Source: Ectorhizobium quercum (GTDB taxonomy: Bacteria; Pseudomonadota; Alphaproteobacteria; Rhizobiales; Rhizobiaceae). From it: a stretch of 64,000 nt of DNA. The stretch covers positions 620,001 through 684,000 of the forward strand of contig NZ_JANFPI010000002.1 of the NCBI RefSeq assembly GCF_026552795.1, in the 5' to 3' direction. The translations under genes and the position numbers were made by a program. The notes below the pieces were generated by a model. That model ran no database searches. It worked only from the letters and a program-made list of their open reading frames with translations, and was not told the origin of the DNA. Below are positions 37,535-46,917 of the stretch, piece by piece. The stretch's first letter is position 1. Every line of letters begins with the position of its first letter.

Positions 37535-39475
37535 TCAGAACTCCTCCCAGTTGTCCTTGCGCATGTCGAGCGCGGCATTGCCGGAGAAGGCCGATGCGAT
37601 CTTGCGGCCGAGCGCGCGCGCCGGCGAGGCCACCGGCTCTTCCCGGCCGACGGTCTCGCGAACCGGCGCGGGAGCGAAATGCTGCTGGCCGGCCTGCGAC
37701 AGCCTGAACTGGGCAAGCAACTGGTTGAGCGAAGCGACTTCCCGGGCAAGGCCGTGGCTGGCCGCCGTCGATTCCTCGACCATCGCTGCATTCTTCTGCG
37801 TGTCCTGATCCATCTGGTTCACGGCGGTGTTGATCTGCTGCAAACCGGAGGACTGCTCCTGCGCCGACTCCACGATCGCCGCGACGTGGCGGTTGATCGC
37901 CTGCACTTCCGAAACGATCGTTTCCAGTGCCTTTCCGGTGTCGCCGACGAGCTGCACGCCTTCCTGCACCTGCCCGTTCGACGTGGTGATCAGCGACTTG
38001 ATCTCCTTGGCGGCATTGGCCGAGCGCTGGGCCAGTTCCCGCACTTCCTGCGCCACGACCGCGAAGCCCTTGCCGGCATCGCCGGCACGTGCCGCCTCGA
38101 CGCCCGCATTGAGCGCCAGGAGGTTCGTCTGGAAGGCGATCTCGTCGATCACGCCGATGATGTTGGAAATCTCGTTGGACGACTTCTCGATCCGCTCCAT
38201 CGCGACGATGGCCTGGCGGACGATTTCGCCGGACTGTTCCGCACCGGCCTTGGCGCGGCCGACGAGTTCGCCGGCTTCCTGCGCACGCTTGCTGGAATCC
38301 TTGACCGTGGTGGTGATCTCTTCCAGCGCCGCGGCGGTCTCTTCAACCGATGCGGCCTGCTGTTCGGTGCGCTTGGCCAGATCGTCGGCCGCCGATTTGA
38401 TCTCGTTGGCGCCGGCCTCGATACCGCGGGCATTCTGCGCCACCCGTTCCAGCGCGACCTGGAGCTTTTCCGCGGAACTGTTGAAATTGTCGCGAACCGC
38501 GTCGAGCGAGGCGATGAACGGCTCGCTGATCCGGTAGGACACGTCCCCTTCCGACAGCTTGGACAGGCCGGTTGCGAGGCTCTCGACCGCAAACGTCACC
38601 TTCGCGGCTTCCTCGGCTCTCGCCTTCTCGCGCTCGATGCGCTCCTTTTCGCTCAGGGAGCGGTTGGCGTCCGTTTCCTGCGCAAGGCGAATGCGCTCGA
38701 TGGCGTTCTCCCGGAACACCTGCACGGCCTGCGCCATCTGCCCGACTTCGTCCTTGCGGTCCATGCCGTCGATTTCGGCGGTCGTTTCGCCGTTGGCCAG
38801 ATGGACCATCCGCTCGCGGAGCCTCACCATCGGCGCGGTGATGCCCTTGTGAGCGATCGTCATGGCAATGGCGATGGCGGCGGCAATGCCGGCCAGCAGG
38901 CCGCAGAACGCATTGACGATGGTGGACGAAACGGAATCCGACAGCGTCTTCGCGCCCGTGTTCAAAATCTCAGCCATAGCCGCGTTGTTCGCACCGAACT
39001 TGGGCGAAAGCTCCACGATGGCTTCGTCAAGCCTGACACCCAGCGCCCGCACCTTGTCCGGATCGCCCGAAACATGCGCCTTCAGCATCTCGTCGCCGAC
39101 GGCCTTCAGCTTGTCGGCGCCGGCAAGCAGGTCGTCGATCGCCGCCTTTCGGCTGGGGACCAACTCGGGGATCTGCACGAGACGATTGCGCGCGCCCTCG
39201 AATTCCTTGGAGAAGCGCCCGGACAGATCGTCGAAGGCCGGGGAGCCGGGGTCCTGGGCGAGCGCACGCGTCAGCCAGGTCGTTGCGGTCCACATTCCGG
39301 CGGCGCCACGCGGACCGAAGGTCGCCGCATTGCTTTCACGTTCGAGGAAGCCGCTATAGGCCTGGTTGGCCGCGTCGAACCGGTTGGTCACATACATCAG
39401 CCCGGCGAGGGAAATAAAGGCCAGAATGGCAATGGACAGCAGGAACTTGGTCTTGATCTTCCAGTTCTTAAGCAT
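37535..39475 (-). CDS. Methyl-accepting chemotaxis protein with CheR-docking pentapeptide
   Basis: A 646-residue transmembrane chemoreceptor. Helix 1 spans about residues 11-30, a periplasmic helical-bundle sensor about 31-185, and helix 2 about 190-212. A HAMP domain follows, a second HAMP-like linker (around LSEGDVSYRI), and the signalling domain with the hairpin-tip sequence GVIDEIAFQTNLLALNAGVE. The last five residues are NWEEF, matching the tether that recruits CheR/CheB in Tar-type receptors. Start ATG 39475 gives the standard MLKNWKIKTKF opening; 30 codons of open frame upstream are rejected. No other che genes are near. Confidence 0.93.
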   Translation of the reverse strand: MLKNWKIKTKFLLSIAILAFISLAGLMYVTNRFDAANQAYSGFLERESNAATFGPRGAAGMWTATTWLTRALAQDPGSPAFDDLSGRFSKEFEGARNRLVQIPELVPSRKAAIDDLLAGADKLKAVGDEMLKAHVSGDPDKVRALGVRLDEAIVELSPKFGANNAAMAEILNTGAKTLSDSVSSTIVNAFCGLLAGIAAAIAIAMTIAHKGITAPMVRLRERMVHLANGETTAEIDGMDRKDEVGQMAQAVQVFRENAIERIRLAQETDANRSLSEKERIEREKARAEEAAKVTFAVESLATGLSKLSEGDVSYRISEPFIASLDAVRDNFNSSAEKLQVALERVAQNARGIEAGANEIKSAADDLAKRTEQQAASVEETAAALEEITTTVKDSSKRAQEAGELVGRAKAGAEQSGEIVRQAIVAMERIEKSSNEISNIIGVIDEIAFQTNLLALNAGVEAARAGDAGKGFAVVAQEVRELAQRSANAAKEIKSLITTSNGQVQEGVQLVGDTGKALETIVSEVQAINRHVAAIVESAQEQSSGLQQINTAVNQMDQDTQKNAAMVEESTAASHGLAREVASLNQLLAQFRLSQAGQQHFAPAPVRETVGREEPVASPARALGRKIASAFSGNAALDMRKDNWEEF

Positions 39476-39854
39476 GGGATACCTTGCTGGATAGCGATGG
39501 GGAAGGGCTTGGGAGGGCATGAAGAAGCTGACGCTCCTTCCGTTTGGACACCGCACATCATGCACATGGTTTCGACCCGTAGGTCATATGTCCCGCATTG
39601 CAAGGAACCACCTCCACTTTAAAAAACGCTTAAGCGGCAAATGCGAGATCATGCCTTTCGCCGGCCAAATGATCGTTCCTGTAAGTTTTTGTTATATATT
39701 GGAAATTCTTTATTCACCACGTTACGGGAAACCGAAACTTGGCAGTTCCGAAAAATGCTGCACCCGCTAACAAGAGCAGGGGCCATGTCTGCGGTCCGCC
39801 CGCCCCGCCGGGATGACATGATATGAAGTCACTATCCATTCTTGAGAGGCTAGA
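39476..39854. other. 379 bp gene-free divergent promoter region
   Basis: This space holds the promoters of the chemoreceptor (minus) and the SMP-30 protein (plus). It is more AT-rich than its surroundings around 39610-39730. An 83-codon open frame (39519-39770) has no ribosome binding site or recognisable domain. No clear operator or RNA was found. Confidence 0.5.
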
Positions 39855-40898
39855 TTGAATTACACACGCCGCAACATGATGGCCGCGTCGGCCGCAGTGC
39901 TCGCAACCTCCGCACTCCCCAGGATCGGCGCCGCACAATCCTTTCCCTTCACGCCCAACCAGCGTTATCCCGACCCGGCGATCGAAATTCTCGATCCCAG
40001 CTTCGCGAAATACCGCATCAGCTCCAGCACGCTCGAGCAGGTGGCGACCGGCGCCCGCTGGCTGGAAGGACCGGTCTGGTTCGGCGATGGCCGCTACCTG
40101 CTGGTCAGCGACATTCCGAACAATCGCATCATGCGTTACGACGAAGCGAACGGCACCTGGAGCGTCTATCGCGAGAACGCGAACTATACGAACGGGCACG
40201 TGCGCGACCGTCAGGGCCGGCTGGTGTCCTGCGAGCACCTGACGCGCCGCGTCACGCGCACGGAATACGACGGCAGCATCACGGTCCTCGCGGATAATTA
40301 TAAAGGCAAGCCGCTCAATTCGCCGAACGATATCGTCTGCAAGTCGGATGGCTCGCTGTGGTTCACCGATCCGCCCTTCGGCATCGGCGGCGAGTGGGAA
40401 GGCCGGAAGGCAGAGGCCGAACTGCCCCATTCCGTCTACCGCATTTCCCCGGACGGCGAACTGGACCTCGTGACCGACGAGCTAAAGGGACCGAACGGCC
40501 TCGCCTTCTCTCCGGACGAAGGCAAGCTCTATATCGTCGAGGGCCGCGCAACGCCGCACCGCATCATCTGGAGCTACGACGTCGGGGCCGATGGCGTCAC
40601 GTTGTCGAACAAGACGGCCCTCGTCACCGCCGATGACAATGGCGGTCTCGACGGCATCAAGGTCGATGTCGACGGCAATATCTGGTGCGGCTGGGGCAGC
40701 AGCGGCGCGCCCGGTGCGAAGCCCGAGGATCTGGACGGCGTCAAGGTCTTCAATGCAACCGGCAAGGCAATCGGCTTCATCCGCCTGCCGGAGCGGTGCC
40801 CGAACCTTGTTTTCGGCGGCGCCAAGAAAAACCGTCTCTACATGGCAAGCAGCCATTCGGTCTACGCGCTCTATGTGGAAGCGCGGGGCGCCGTCTGA
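39855..40898 (+). CDS. SMP-30/gluconolactonase-like protein, Tat-exported
   Basis: A 347-residue six-bladed beta-propeller lactonase of the SMP-30/Gnl/LRE family. Metal and substrate residues lie in LEGPVWFGDGRYL (Glu), NSPNDIVCKSDGSLWFTDPP (Asn/Asp, written here in part as NSPNDIVCKSDG), and DGIKVDVDGNIWCGW. Leader TRRNMMAASAAVLATSA is a twin-arginine type signal, so the enzyme should be exported folded to the periplasm. The start codon is TTG 39855 behind GAGAGG; no ATG gives the twin arginine. It hydrolyses sugar or cyclic lactones and may feed the sugar-acid or cyclitol routes nearby, which is inference. Confidence 0.88.
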   Translation: MNYTRRNMMAASAAVLATSALPRIGAAQSFPFTPNQRYPDPAIEILDPSFAKYRISSSTLEQVATGARWLEGPVWFGDGRYLLVSDIPNNRIMRYDEANGTWSVYRENANYTNGHVRDRQGRLVSCEHLTRRVTRTEYDGSITVLADNYKGKPLNSPNDIVCKSDGSLWFTDPPFGIGGEWEGRKAEAELPHSVYRISPDGELDLVTDELKGPNGLAFSPDEGKLYIVEGRATPHRIIWSYDVGADGVTLSNKTALVTADDNGGLDGIKVDVDGNIWCGWGSSGAPGAKPEDLDGVKVFNATGKAIGFIRLPERCPNLVFGGAKKNRLYMASSHSVYALYVEARGAV

Positions 40899-40910
40899 GG
40901 CATGACAGGA

Positions 40911-41004
40911 CCTTGCGGCCAGCCATCCGGTTCGGCCGCAAGGTCACACAACGGGCGGCTCCGCCCGCCCGAAGAATGCCCGCGGAAGGCCCTCTCCCGC
41001 GGGC
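40911..41004. terminator. Cluster of three hairpins between convergent genes
   Basis: Hairpin 1: CCTTGCGGCC (40911-40920) with GGCCGCAAGG (40934-40943). Hairpin 2: CGGGCGG (40952-40958) with CCGCCCG (40961-40967). Hairpin 3: GCCCGCGG (40978-40985) with CCGCGGGC (40997-41004). All arms are perfect. They fill the 114 bp between the SMP-30 gene and the convergent Gfo/Idh gene and probably end transcription from both sides. Confidence 0.7.
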
Positions 41005-41012
41005 GGATGGCG

Positions 41013-42176
41013 TCACACCGCGACGGGCGTGATCCACGGCTGGTCTTCCGCCTCGGCACTGTCCACCACGGCTTCGACGAAGGCCACGCCCTTCAGGCCG
41101 TCATAGGCGAGCGGAACGTTACGGCCGAGCGGCCCCGGCTCCCGGCCCTGCCGGTGGGCACGGATGGCCTCGGCAAACCCGGCATAGAGATTGGCGAACG
41201 CTTCCAGGTAGCCTTCCGGATGGCCAGGCGGCGTGCGGGTGCGCACCTTGGCATCCTCGGACAGATCGTCGGCACCGCGCTTGATGATCTGCACCCGCCC
41301 GTCGAGCGGCGTGTAGACCAGCTCGTTCGGCTGTTCCTGGAACCATTGCAGGGAACCCGTCGAGCCGAAAACCCTGAGCCGCACGCCGTTGGAGTTTCCG
41401 AGCGCGACCTGCGACGACCACAACAGGCCGCGCGCGCCGCCTTCGTAGCGCAGCATCACATGGGCATTGTCATCCAGCGCCCGGCCTTCCACGAAGGTCG
41501 CCAGATCGGCGGTCAGCGATTGCAGCTTCAACCCCGTGACGAAGCCGGCCAGATGATAGGCATGGGTGCCGATGTCGCCGATCGAGCCGCCCCGTCCGTT
41601 CTTCTTCGGATCGGTGCGCCAGGCGGCCTGGGCATTGCCCTGTTTCTCGATGGGCTTCGCCATCCATTCGAGCGGATATTCCACCTGCACCGTGCGGACC
41701 GTGCCGATCTCACCCCGCGCGACGCGCACGCGCGCCTCGTGGACCAGCGGATAGCCGGAATAGGTGTAGGTCACGCCGACGAACCGGCCGGATTCGCGGG
41801 CGAGCGCCTCCAGTGCCACGGCATCCTCCAGCGTCGCGGTGAGCGGCTTTTCGCAGATCACCTCGAAGCCGGCCTCGATCAGTCCCCGGGCGATGGGATA
41901 ATGGGTGAAGTTCGGCGTGCAGATCGCCACGGCGTCGACGCGGTCCTCGCGTTCCCGCTCGCCGGCGATCAGGTCCTGCCAGGTGCCGTAGCTGCGGGCG
42001 GGATCGAGGCCCTGCGCGGTCGCGAAGGCGCGTCCCCGTTCCGGGTCCACGTCGAAAGCGCCGGCTGTCAGCTGCCACTGTCCGTCCAGCCGCGAGGCCA
42101 GACGGTGGATGTTGCCGATATAGGCGCCGTCGCCGCCGCCGACCATGCCAAGGCGAAGGGGTCGTTGAAAAGTCAT
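41013..42176 (-). CDS. Gfo/Idh/MocA family oxidoreductase
   Basis: A 387-residue NAD(P)-dependent dehydrogenase, last gene of the leftward cyclitol operon. The Rossmann motif is GMVGGGDGAYIG, the EKP motif is CEKPLTAT, and the catalytic His is in GDIGTHAYHLAG. It likely oxidises or reduces a ring or sugar hydroxyl. Its N-terminus resembles the protein at 57492-58688 (both LRLG-VGGG-GA-IG), so the two are paralogues. The start at 42176 overlaps the isomerase stop as ATGA. The ligand is probably an inositol, methylated inositol or keto-inositol. Confidence 0.92.
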   Translation of the reverse strand: MTFQRPLRLGMVGGGDGAYIGNIHRLASRLDGQWQLTAGAFDVDPERGRAFATAQGLDPARSYGTWQDLIAGEREREDRVDAVAICTPNFTHYPIARGLIEAGFEVICEKPLTATLEDAVALEALARESGRFVGVTYTYSGYPLVHEARVRVARGEIGTVRTVQVEYPLEWMAKPIEKQGNAQAAWRTDPKKNGRGGSIGDIGTHAYHLAGFVTGLKLQSLTADLATFVEGRALDDNAHVMLRYEGGARGLLWSSQVALGNSNGVRLRVFGSTGSLQWFQEQPNELVYTPLDGRVQIIKRGADDLSEDAKVRTRTPPGHPEGYLEAFANLYAGFAEAIRAHRQGREPGPLGRNVPLAYDGLKGVAFVEAVVDSAEAEDQPWITPVAV

Positions 42177-43234
42177 GCGTCCTCCAGTCCGAGCATGGCC
42201 CGGTTGGCGCTGCGATCGGCGCCGGATTTCACGAAATCGTCGAAAGCGCGGTCCGACACGCGGATGATGTGGTCGGCAATGAAACGCGCACCCTCCGCCG
42301 CACCGTCCTCGGGGTTCTTCACAAAGCATTCCCATTCGAGAACGGCCCAGCCGTCGAAGCCGTAGCTGGTGAGCTTGGTGAAGATCGCGCCGAAATCGAC
42401 CTGCCCGTCACCGGGGCTGCGGAAACGCCCGGCCCGCTTCGACCACGGCTGATAGCCGCCATAGGCGCCCGACTTGCCGTCGGGACGAAACTCCGCGTCC
42501 TTGACATGGAAGGTGCGGATGCGGTCGTGGTAATGATCGATGAAGGCGAGATAGTCCAGCGCCTGCAACACGAAATGCGAGGGGTCGTACATCAGGTTGG
42601 CGCGCGGATGCCCGTCGACCCTGTCGAGGAACATTTCCCAGCTATGGCCGTCATGCAGGTCCTCTGAAGGGTGGATCTCGTAGCAGACGTCGACGCCATG
42701 CGCGTCGAAATCGTCGAGAATCGGCATCCAGCGCTTCGCAAGCTCGCCGAACCCCTCCTCGATCAGCCCTTCGGGCCATTGCGGATAGGGGTAGAGATAG
42801 GGCCAGAGCAACGCGCCGGAGAACGTGACGTGCCGGTCGATGCCGAGCCGCTTCGAGGCGCGCGCCGCGAAACGCAACTGCTCCTCGGCCCAGGCCCGCC
42901 GCGCCGCCGGGTTGCCCCGGACATGGGCCGGCGCGAAGCTGTCCATGATCGTGTCGTGGGCGGGATGGACGGCCACGAGCTGCCCGGTGATGTGCGAGGC
43001 GAACTCGGTGATTTCCAGTCCGTGATCGGCCAGCATGCCCTTGAGTTCGTCGCAATAGGCGTCGCTTTCCGCCGCCTTCTGCATATCGATGAGGCGTGTG
43101 TCCCAGGTCGGGATCTGCACGCCCTTGAAGCCCTTGTCCGCCGCCCATTTCGCCAGGCTGGGCAACGAGTTATAGGGGGCGTCGTCCGCCGCGAACTGCG
43201 CCAGGAAAACGCCCGGTCCCTTGATCGTGCGCAT
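42173..43234 (-). CDS. Sugar phosphate isomerase/epimerase (IolE/MocC-like TIM barrel)
   Basis: A 353-residue AP-endonuclease-2-fold TIM barrel. Metal-binding residues appear in CYEIHPSEDLHDG, MYDPSHFVLQ, TFHVKDAEF and the final LEWECF. The fold covers xylose isomerase-like epimerases, inosose dehydratase IolE and MocC of rhizopine catabolism. It is longer than the IolE at 44045 and differs from it, so it should act on a different keto-sugar or cyclitol. The gene starts 1 bp after the SDR stop and overlaps the Gfo/Idh gene, so coupling is tight. Confidence 0.9.
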   Translation of the reverse strand: MRTIKGPGVFLAQFAADDAPYNSLPSLAKWAADKGFKGVQIPTWDTRLIDMQKAAESDAYCDELKGMLADHGLEITEFASHITGQLVAVHPAHDTIMDSFAPAHVRGNPAARRAWAEEQLRFAARASKRLGIDRHVTFSGALLWPYLYPYPQWPEGLIEEGFGELAKRWMPILDDFDAHGVDVCYEIHPSEDLHDGHSWEMFLDRVDGHPRANLMYDPSHFVLQALDYLAFIDHYHDRIRTFHVKDAEFRPDGKSGAYGGYQPWSKRAGRFRSPGDGQVDFGAIFTKLTSYGFDGWAVLEWECFVKNPEDGAAEGARFIADHIIRVSDRAFDDFVKSGADRSANRAMLGLEDA

Positions 43235-43235
43235 G

Positions 43236-44048
43236 TCAGGCCTCCAGCTTGGCCGCCGGCACCGGCGCGTCGTCATAGCCGCCGTAGACCGACTGGTCGA
43301 AGGGGATCACCGCACCGGTCATCATGCCGCTGTCGTCCGAAGCCATCCACAGGACGGCGCGCGCGACCTCTTTCGGATCGAGGATCCGGCCGAAGGGCTT
43401 GGCGGCGGCGGCACGGTCGATGAAGGTCGGATCGCCCGTTTCCGACAGCACCAGCGCGCGCTCGTGATCCGAATTCATCCAGCCGATATCGAGCTGGTTC
43501 ACATGGATGCGGTGACGCATCAGGGAAAAGCCGGCATGACGGGTCAGCGTGGCGAGCGCCCCTTTCGAGCTGGCATAGGGGGCGAGGAAAGGCTGCCCCG
43601 CCAGCCCGGACATCGATCCGATATTGACGATCCGGCCTTCGACTCCCTCGCGGATCATGACCTTCGCGGCGTCCTGCATCAGGAAGAAGGGCGCGCGCGT
43701 ATTCACCGCGAACATGCGGTCGAAAAGCTCGGGCGTGGTATTCAGCATATTACCGCGGTCGGTCAGGCCGGCCGCGTTGACGAGGATGTCGACGCGACCG
43801 AAGCGCTTGTCGGCGGAGGAAATGACACCGCGCACATCGTCGATATTCTCGAGATCGGCCGGCACCATTTCGACCGGCACACCGGTCGCCCCGGTGATGG
43901 ACTGCGCCACCGTCCGCCCTTTTTCCACTCCGCGGCCGACGATCACGATCCCCCCGGCCCCTGCCTCGGCGAAGAGTTGCGCAACCGCCGCGCCCAGCCC
44001 CTGCGTACCGCCAGTGACGACGGCAATCTTTCCATCGATACGGTTCAT
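43236..44048 (-). CDS. SDR family NAD(P)-dependent oxidoreductase
   Basis: A 270-residue short-chain dehydrogenase with intact motifs: TGGTQGLGAA, NAAGL, Ser in NIGSMSG and YASSK. The ATG at 44048 overlaps the iolE stop as ATGA. In the cyclitol operon it probably oxidises a second hydroxyl or recycles an epimeric keto-inositol. The substrate cannot be assigned. The C-terminal extension AKLEA is short and unremarkable. Confidence 0.9.
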   Translation of the reverse strand: MNRIDGKIAVVTGGTQGLGAAVAQLFAEAGAGGIVIVGRGVEKGRTVAQSITGATGVPVEMVPADLENIDDVRGVISSADKRFGRVDILVNAAGLTDRGNMLNTTPELFDRMFAVNTRAPFFLMQDAAKVMIREGVEGRIVNIGSMSGLAGQPFLAPYASSKGALATLTRHAGFSLMRHRIHVNQLDIGWMNSDHERALVLSETGDPTFIDRAAAAKPFGRILDPKEVARAVLWMASDDSGMMTGAVIPFDQSVYGGYDDAPVPAAKLEA

Positions 44049-44938
44049 TTCACGACCTCGTAACCGGCAGCGTCCATGACGCGCAACAATTCCCTGTGTC
44101 CCTTGCGGGCCATGTCCAGCGGCGGATTGGCGACCGGGTCCTGCTCGGCTTCGACCACGAACCACCCCTCGTAACTCTTGGCGGCCAGCGCCTTGACGAT
44201 CGCCTCGAAATCGAGGTCGCCGTCGCCGGGCACGGTGAACGCGCCCTTGATCACCGCATCGAGGAAGCTTTCTTTCGCACGGTCAAGTCCCTCCACCACG
44301 TTCCGGCGGATATCCTTGGTATGGACATGCGTGATCCGCGCATGGTGGTTCTCGATCACCCGCATGACGTCGCCGCCGGCAAAGGCCATGTGGCCGGCGT
44401 CGAACAGCAGCGGCACCGTGGAATGTTTCATGAGCAGATCGAGTTCCGCCTCGGTCTCCACCGCCGCCGCCATGTGGTGGTGATAGGAAAGCGGCATGCC
44501 CTGCCCCGCGCACCAGTCGGCGAAATCCGAAATCTTGCGGCCATAGGCGGCCATCTCGTCTTCGGAAAGCTTCGGCTTCGTCGCAAGCGGCGCCGAGCGC
44601 ACGCCCTGAATGGAGCGTGCGGTTTCGCCGTAGACGATGCAGGGCGCTTTCGCAGCGATGAAGAAGTCCATCTGCTGCGCGATACGCTCCTTCTCGGCCT
44701 CGATGTCGCCGTCGAGCAGCAGGCCCGAGAACCAGCCGCCGCAGACCGAAATCCCGTAGCGGTCGAGAATCGGTCCCAGTTCCTTCATGTCCATCGGGAA
44801 ACGGCGCCCCGTCTCCATGCCCGTGAACCCCGCCTCGGAGGCCTGGCGAAGGCACTCCTCCAGACTCACGTCGTCCGAAAGCTCCGCCAGATCGTCGTTC
44901 CACCACGCGATCGGCGCGATCCCAAGTCTTGCCTTCAT
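44045..44938 (-). CDS. iolE: Inosose dehydratase (IolE)
   Basis: A 297-residue TIM-barrel enzyme that dehydrates 2-keto-myo-inositol (scyllo-inosose) to 3D-(3,5/4)-trihydroxycyclohexane-1,2-dione. The opening LGIAPIAWWNDD is the IolE signature. It also carries CGGWFSGLLLDGD, YHHHMAAAVE, LLFDAGHMAFAGGD and THVHTKDIR, which hold the metal and substrate residues. The start at 44938 is 1 bp after the iolD stop. Neighbouring iolD provides the next step, so this is a genuine inositol-type pathway. Confidence 0.93.
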   Translation of the reverse strand: MKARLGIAPIAWWNDDLAELSDDVSLEECLRQASEAGFTGMETGRRFPMDMKELGPILDRYGISVCGGWFSGLLLDGDIEAEKERIAQQMDFFIAAKAPCIVYGETARSIQGVRSAPLATKPKLSEDEMAAYGRKISDFADWCAGQGMPLSYHHHMAAAVETEAELDLLMKHSTVPLLFDAGHMAFAGGDVMRVIENHHARITHVHTKDIRRNVVEGLDRAKESFLDAVIKGAFTVPGDGDLDFEAIVKALAAKSYEGWFVVEAEQDPVANPPLDMARKGHRELLRVMDAAGYEVVK

Positions 44939-44939
44939 G

Positions 44940-46811
44940 TCAGACACCCACGCGCTGCGCTGAACGGATCTTTTCCTGCGCCGCCCGTGCGGCGCGGACG
45001 GTCTCGAACGTCGAGATCTCCGGAACGCCGACATCCCAGTCGGCATCGCCCGGCACCCATTTCCAGGCGTCGGACACGATGGAGATGACGGTGACGCCAT
45101 CGTTGTCCTGCGCCCATTTCAGGGCGTCCTCGAGATCGGCGAGGCTTTCGGCCTTGCGCGCCTTGGCGCCCATCGCTTCCGCATGCTTGACGAAATCGAC
45201 GTGGAGGGGGTTTTCACGGTTCTGGATGCGGCTGTCGGCCAGCAGGTTGTTGAAGCCCGGAACGCCTTTGGCCTGCTGCAAACGGTTGATGACCGCGAAG
45301 CCGCCATTGTCGCAGACGACGACGATCATCTTGTGGCCGGTCAGCGCCGCCGAATAGATGTCCGAATTCATCATCATGTAGGTGCCGTCGCCGAGCATGA
45401 CGATCGGCGTTCCGCCCGTTCCGCCGGGGCCTTCCTGCGCCAGGGCGCATCCCCAGCCGGCGGAAATCTCGTAGCCCATGCACGAGAAGCCGAACTCGCA
45501 ATCGAAGGTGTTCGGGTTCTTCACCCGCCAGCCCTTGACCACCTCGCCGGGCGTGCCGCCCGCCGCGGCAATCAGCGTATCCTCGGGACGGGCGACCCTG
45601 TTCAGCACGCCGACGACCTGCGCATAGGAGGGAACCGGCACGTTGGTGGGAAGCTGATGCTCGTCGAGAAGCGCGTTCCATTCGGAAAACAGGGCCTTCG
45701 CCTGCGGCAGCAGCCGCTCGTCGGCCTTCCAGTCGCCGAGCGCGGAGTCGAGTTCGGTCACGGTTTCCAGCGCATCGCCGATCACCGAAAGCGCCCGGTG
45801 CTTCACCGCGTCGAAACGCGCGGCGTTGATCGAGATGAACTGCGCCTGCTGGGAGAAGGCCGTCCACGAGCCGGTCGTGAAATCCTGCAAGCGCGTGCCG
45901 ATGGCGAGGATCACGTCCGCCTCCTTGGCCAGCGCATTGGCCGAGGTCGAGCCGACGATGCCGATCGGGCCGGCGTGAACCGGATGCTCATGCGTCAGCG
46001 CACCCTTGCCGGCGATGGTTTCCACCACCGGAATGCCGTGCTTCGCGGCGAATTCCGCAAGCTTTTCCTCGGCGAGAGAATAGCGCACGCCGCCGCCGGA
46101 AATGATCAGCGGCCGCTTCGCCGTCTTCAGAAGCTCCGCGGCGGCGGCCACCGTCTCGCGGTCCGCGCGCGGGCGCGGGATCTTCCAGACCTTGGGCTCG
46201 AAGAACACTTCGGGATAGTCGAATGCGATCTCCTGCGTGTCCTGCGCCAGCCCGATGAAGGCCGGGCCGCAATCGGCTGGATCGAGCATCGTCGCCACCG
46301 CCTGCGGCAGCGATTGCAGGATCTGTTCGGGCAGGACGATCCGGTCCCAGTAGCGCACGACCGATTTGAAGGCGTCGTTCACGGTGATCGTCGGATCGCC
46401 GAAATGCTCGACCTGTTGCAGCACCGGATCGGGCAGGCGATTTGCGAACGTATCGCCGGCCAGAAGCAGCACCGGCAGGCGGTTGGCCATCGCCACGCCG
46501 GCGGCAGTCACCATGTTCAGCGCACCGGGGCCGATGGAAGTCGCGGCGACCATGATCTGGCGGCGGCGCTTCGCCTTGGCGAAGCCGATGGCCGCCAGCG
46601 CCATCGACTGCTCGTTCTGGCCGCGCCAGGTCGGCAGCGTGTCCTGCACCGTTTCCAGCGCTTCGGACAGGCACGTCACGTTGCCGTGGCCGAAGATGCC
46701 GAACACGCCTGCGAAAAGCGGCACGCGCTCGCCGTCGATCTCTGTGAACTGGTTGCATAGGTAACGGACAAGAGCCTGAGCCATAGTCAGTCGCACGGTC
46801 TTACGGGTCAT
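44940..46811 (-). CDS. iolD: 3D-(3,5/4)-trihydroxycyclohexane-1,2-dione acylhydrolase (IolD)
   Basis: A 623-residue thiamine diphosphate enzyme that opens the ring of the dione to give 5-deoxy-D-glucuronate. The N-terminal ThDP domain has the activating Glu in RGQNEQSMALA. The central domain has SGGGVRYS. The C-terminal domain has the GDG...N motif as GDGTYMMMNSDIY with CDNGGFAVINRLQ. Length and FAGVFGIFGHGNV are typical of IolD. ATG 46811 follows GGAGGAGG. It is the first gene of the leftward operon iolD-iolE-SDR-isomerase-Gfo/Idh, and the divergent promoter has a strong regulatory site. Confidence 0.95.
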   Translation of the reverse strand: MTRKTVRLTMAQALVRYLCNQFTEIDGERVPLFAGVFGIFGHGNVTCLSEALETVQDTLPTWRGQNEQSMALAAIGFAKAKRRRQIMVAATSIGPGALNMVTAAGVAMANRLPVLLLAGDTFANRLPDPVLQQVEHFGDPTITVNDAFKSVVRYWDRIVLPEQILQSLPQAVATMLDPADCGPAFIGLAQDTQEIAFDYPEVFFEPKVWKIPRPRADRETVAAAAELLKTAKRPLIISGGGVRYSLAEEKLAEFAAKHGIPVVETIAGKGALTHEHPVHAGPIGIVGSTSANALAKEADVILAIGTRLQDFTTGSWTAFSQQAQFISINAARFDAVKHRALSVIGDALETVTELDSALGDWKADERLLPQAKALFSEWNALLDEHQLPTNVPVPSYAQVVGVLNRVARPEDTLIAAAGGTPGEVVKGWRVKNPNTFDCEFGFSCMGYEISAGWGCALAQEGPGGTGGTPIVMLGDGTYMMMNSDIYSAALTGHKMIVVVCDNGGFAVINRLQQAKGVPGFNNLLADSRIQNRENPLHVDFVKHAEAMGAKARKAESLADLEDALKWAQDNDGVTVISIVSDAWKWVPGDADWDVGVPEISTFETVRAARAAQEKIRSAQRVGV

Positions 46812-46875
46812 CTCGCCTCCTCCTGCGGATGGGGTATGTGATCTTGCATCGGAATACATATTGACAAGCGCAATA

Positions 46876-46898
46876 TTTTGCAATGATTATTGCGAAAA
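46876..46898. promoter_or_regulatory. GCAA-N6-TTGC operator between iolD and iolG
   Basis: On the minus strand the core is GCAATAATCATTGC, inside TTTCGCAATAATCATTGCAAA. It matches the site before rpiR (52476-52496) at 18 of 21 bases. It lies 65 bp from the iolD start and 19 bp from the iolG start. A further GCAATATTTTGC (46870-46881) overlaps its left side and may be a second half-site. Confidence 0.75.
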
Positions 46899-46917
46899 TT
46901 CTCGGGAGGAGATTTGA

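Noticed and set aside
39519..39770. 83-codon open frame in the chemoreceptor/SMP-30 gap
   Set aside because: No ribosome binding site, no recognisable domain, and it lies across the promoter region of two clear genes.
46870..46881. Second full operator GCAATATTTTGC overlapping the iolD/iolG site
   Set aside because: Its half-sites are 4 bp apart instead of 6, so it does not fit the shared spacing; listed only as a possible half-site.
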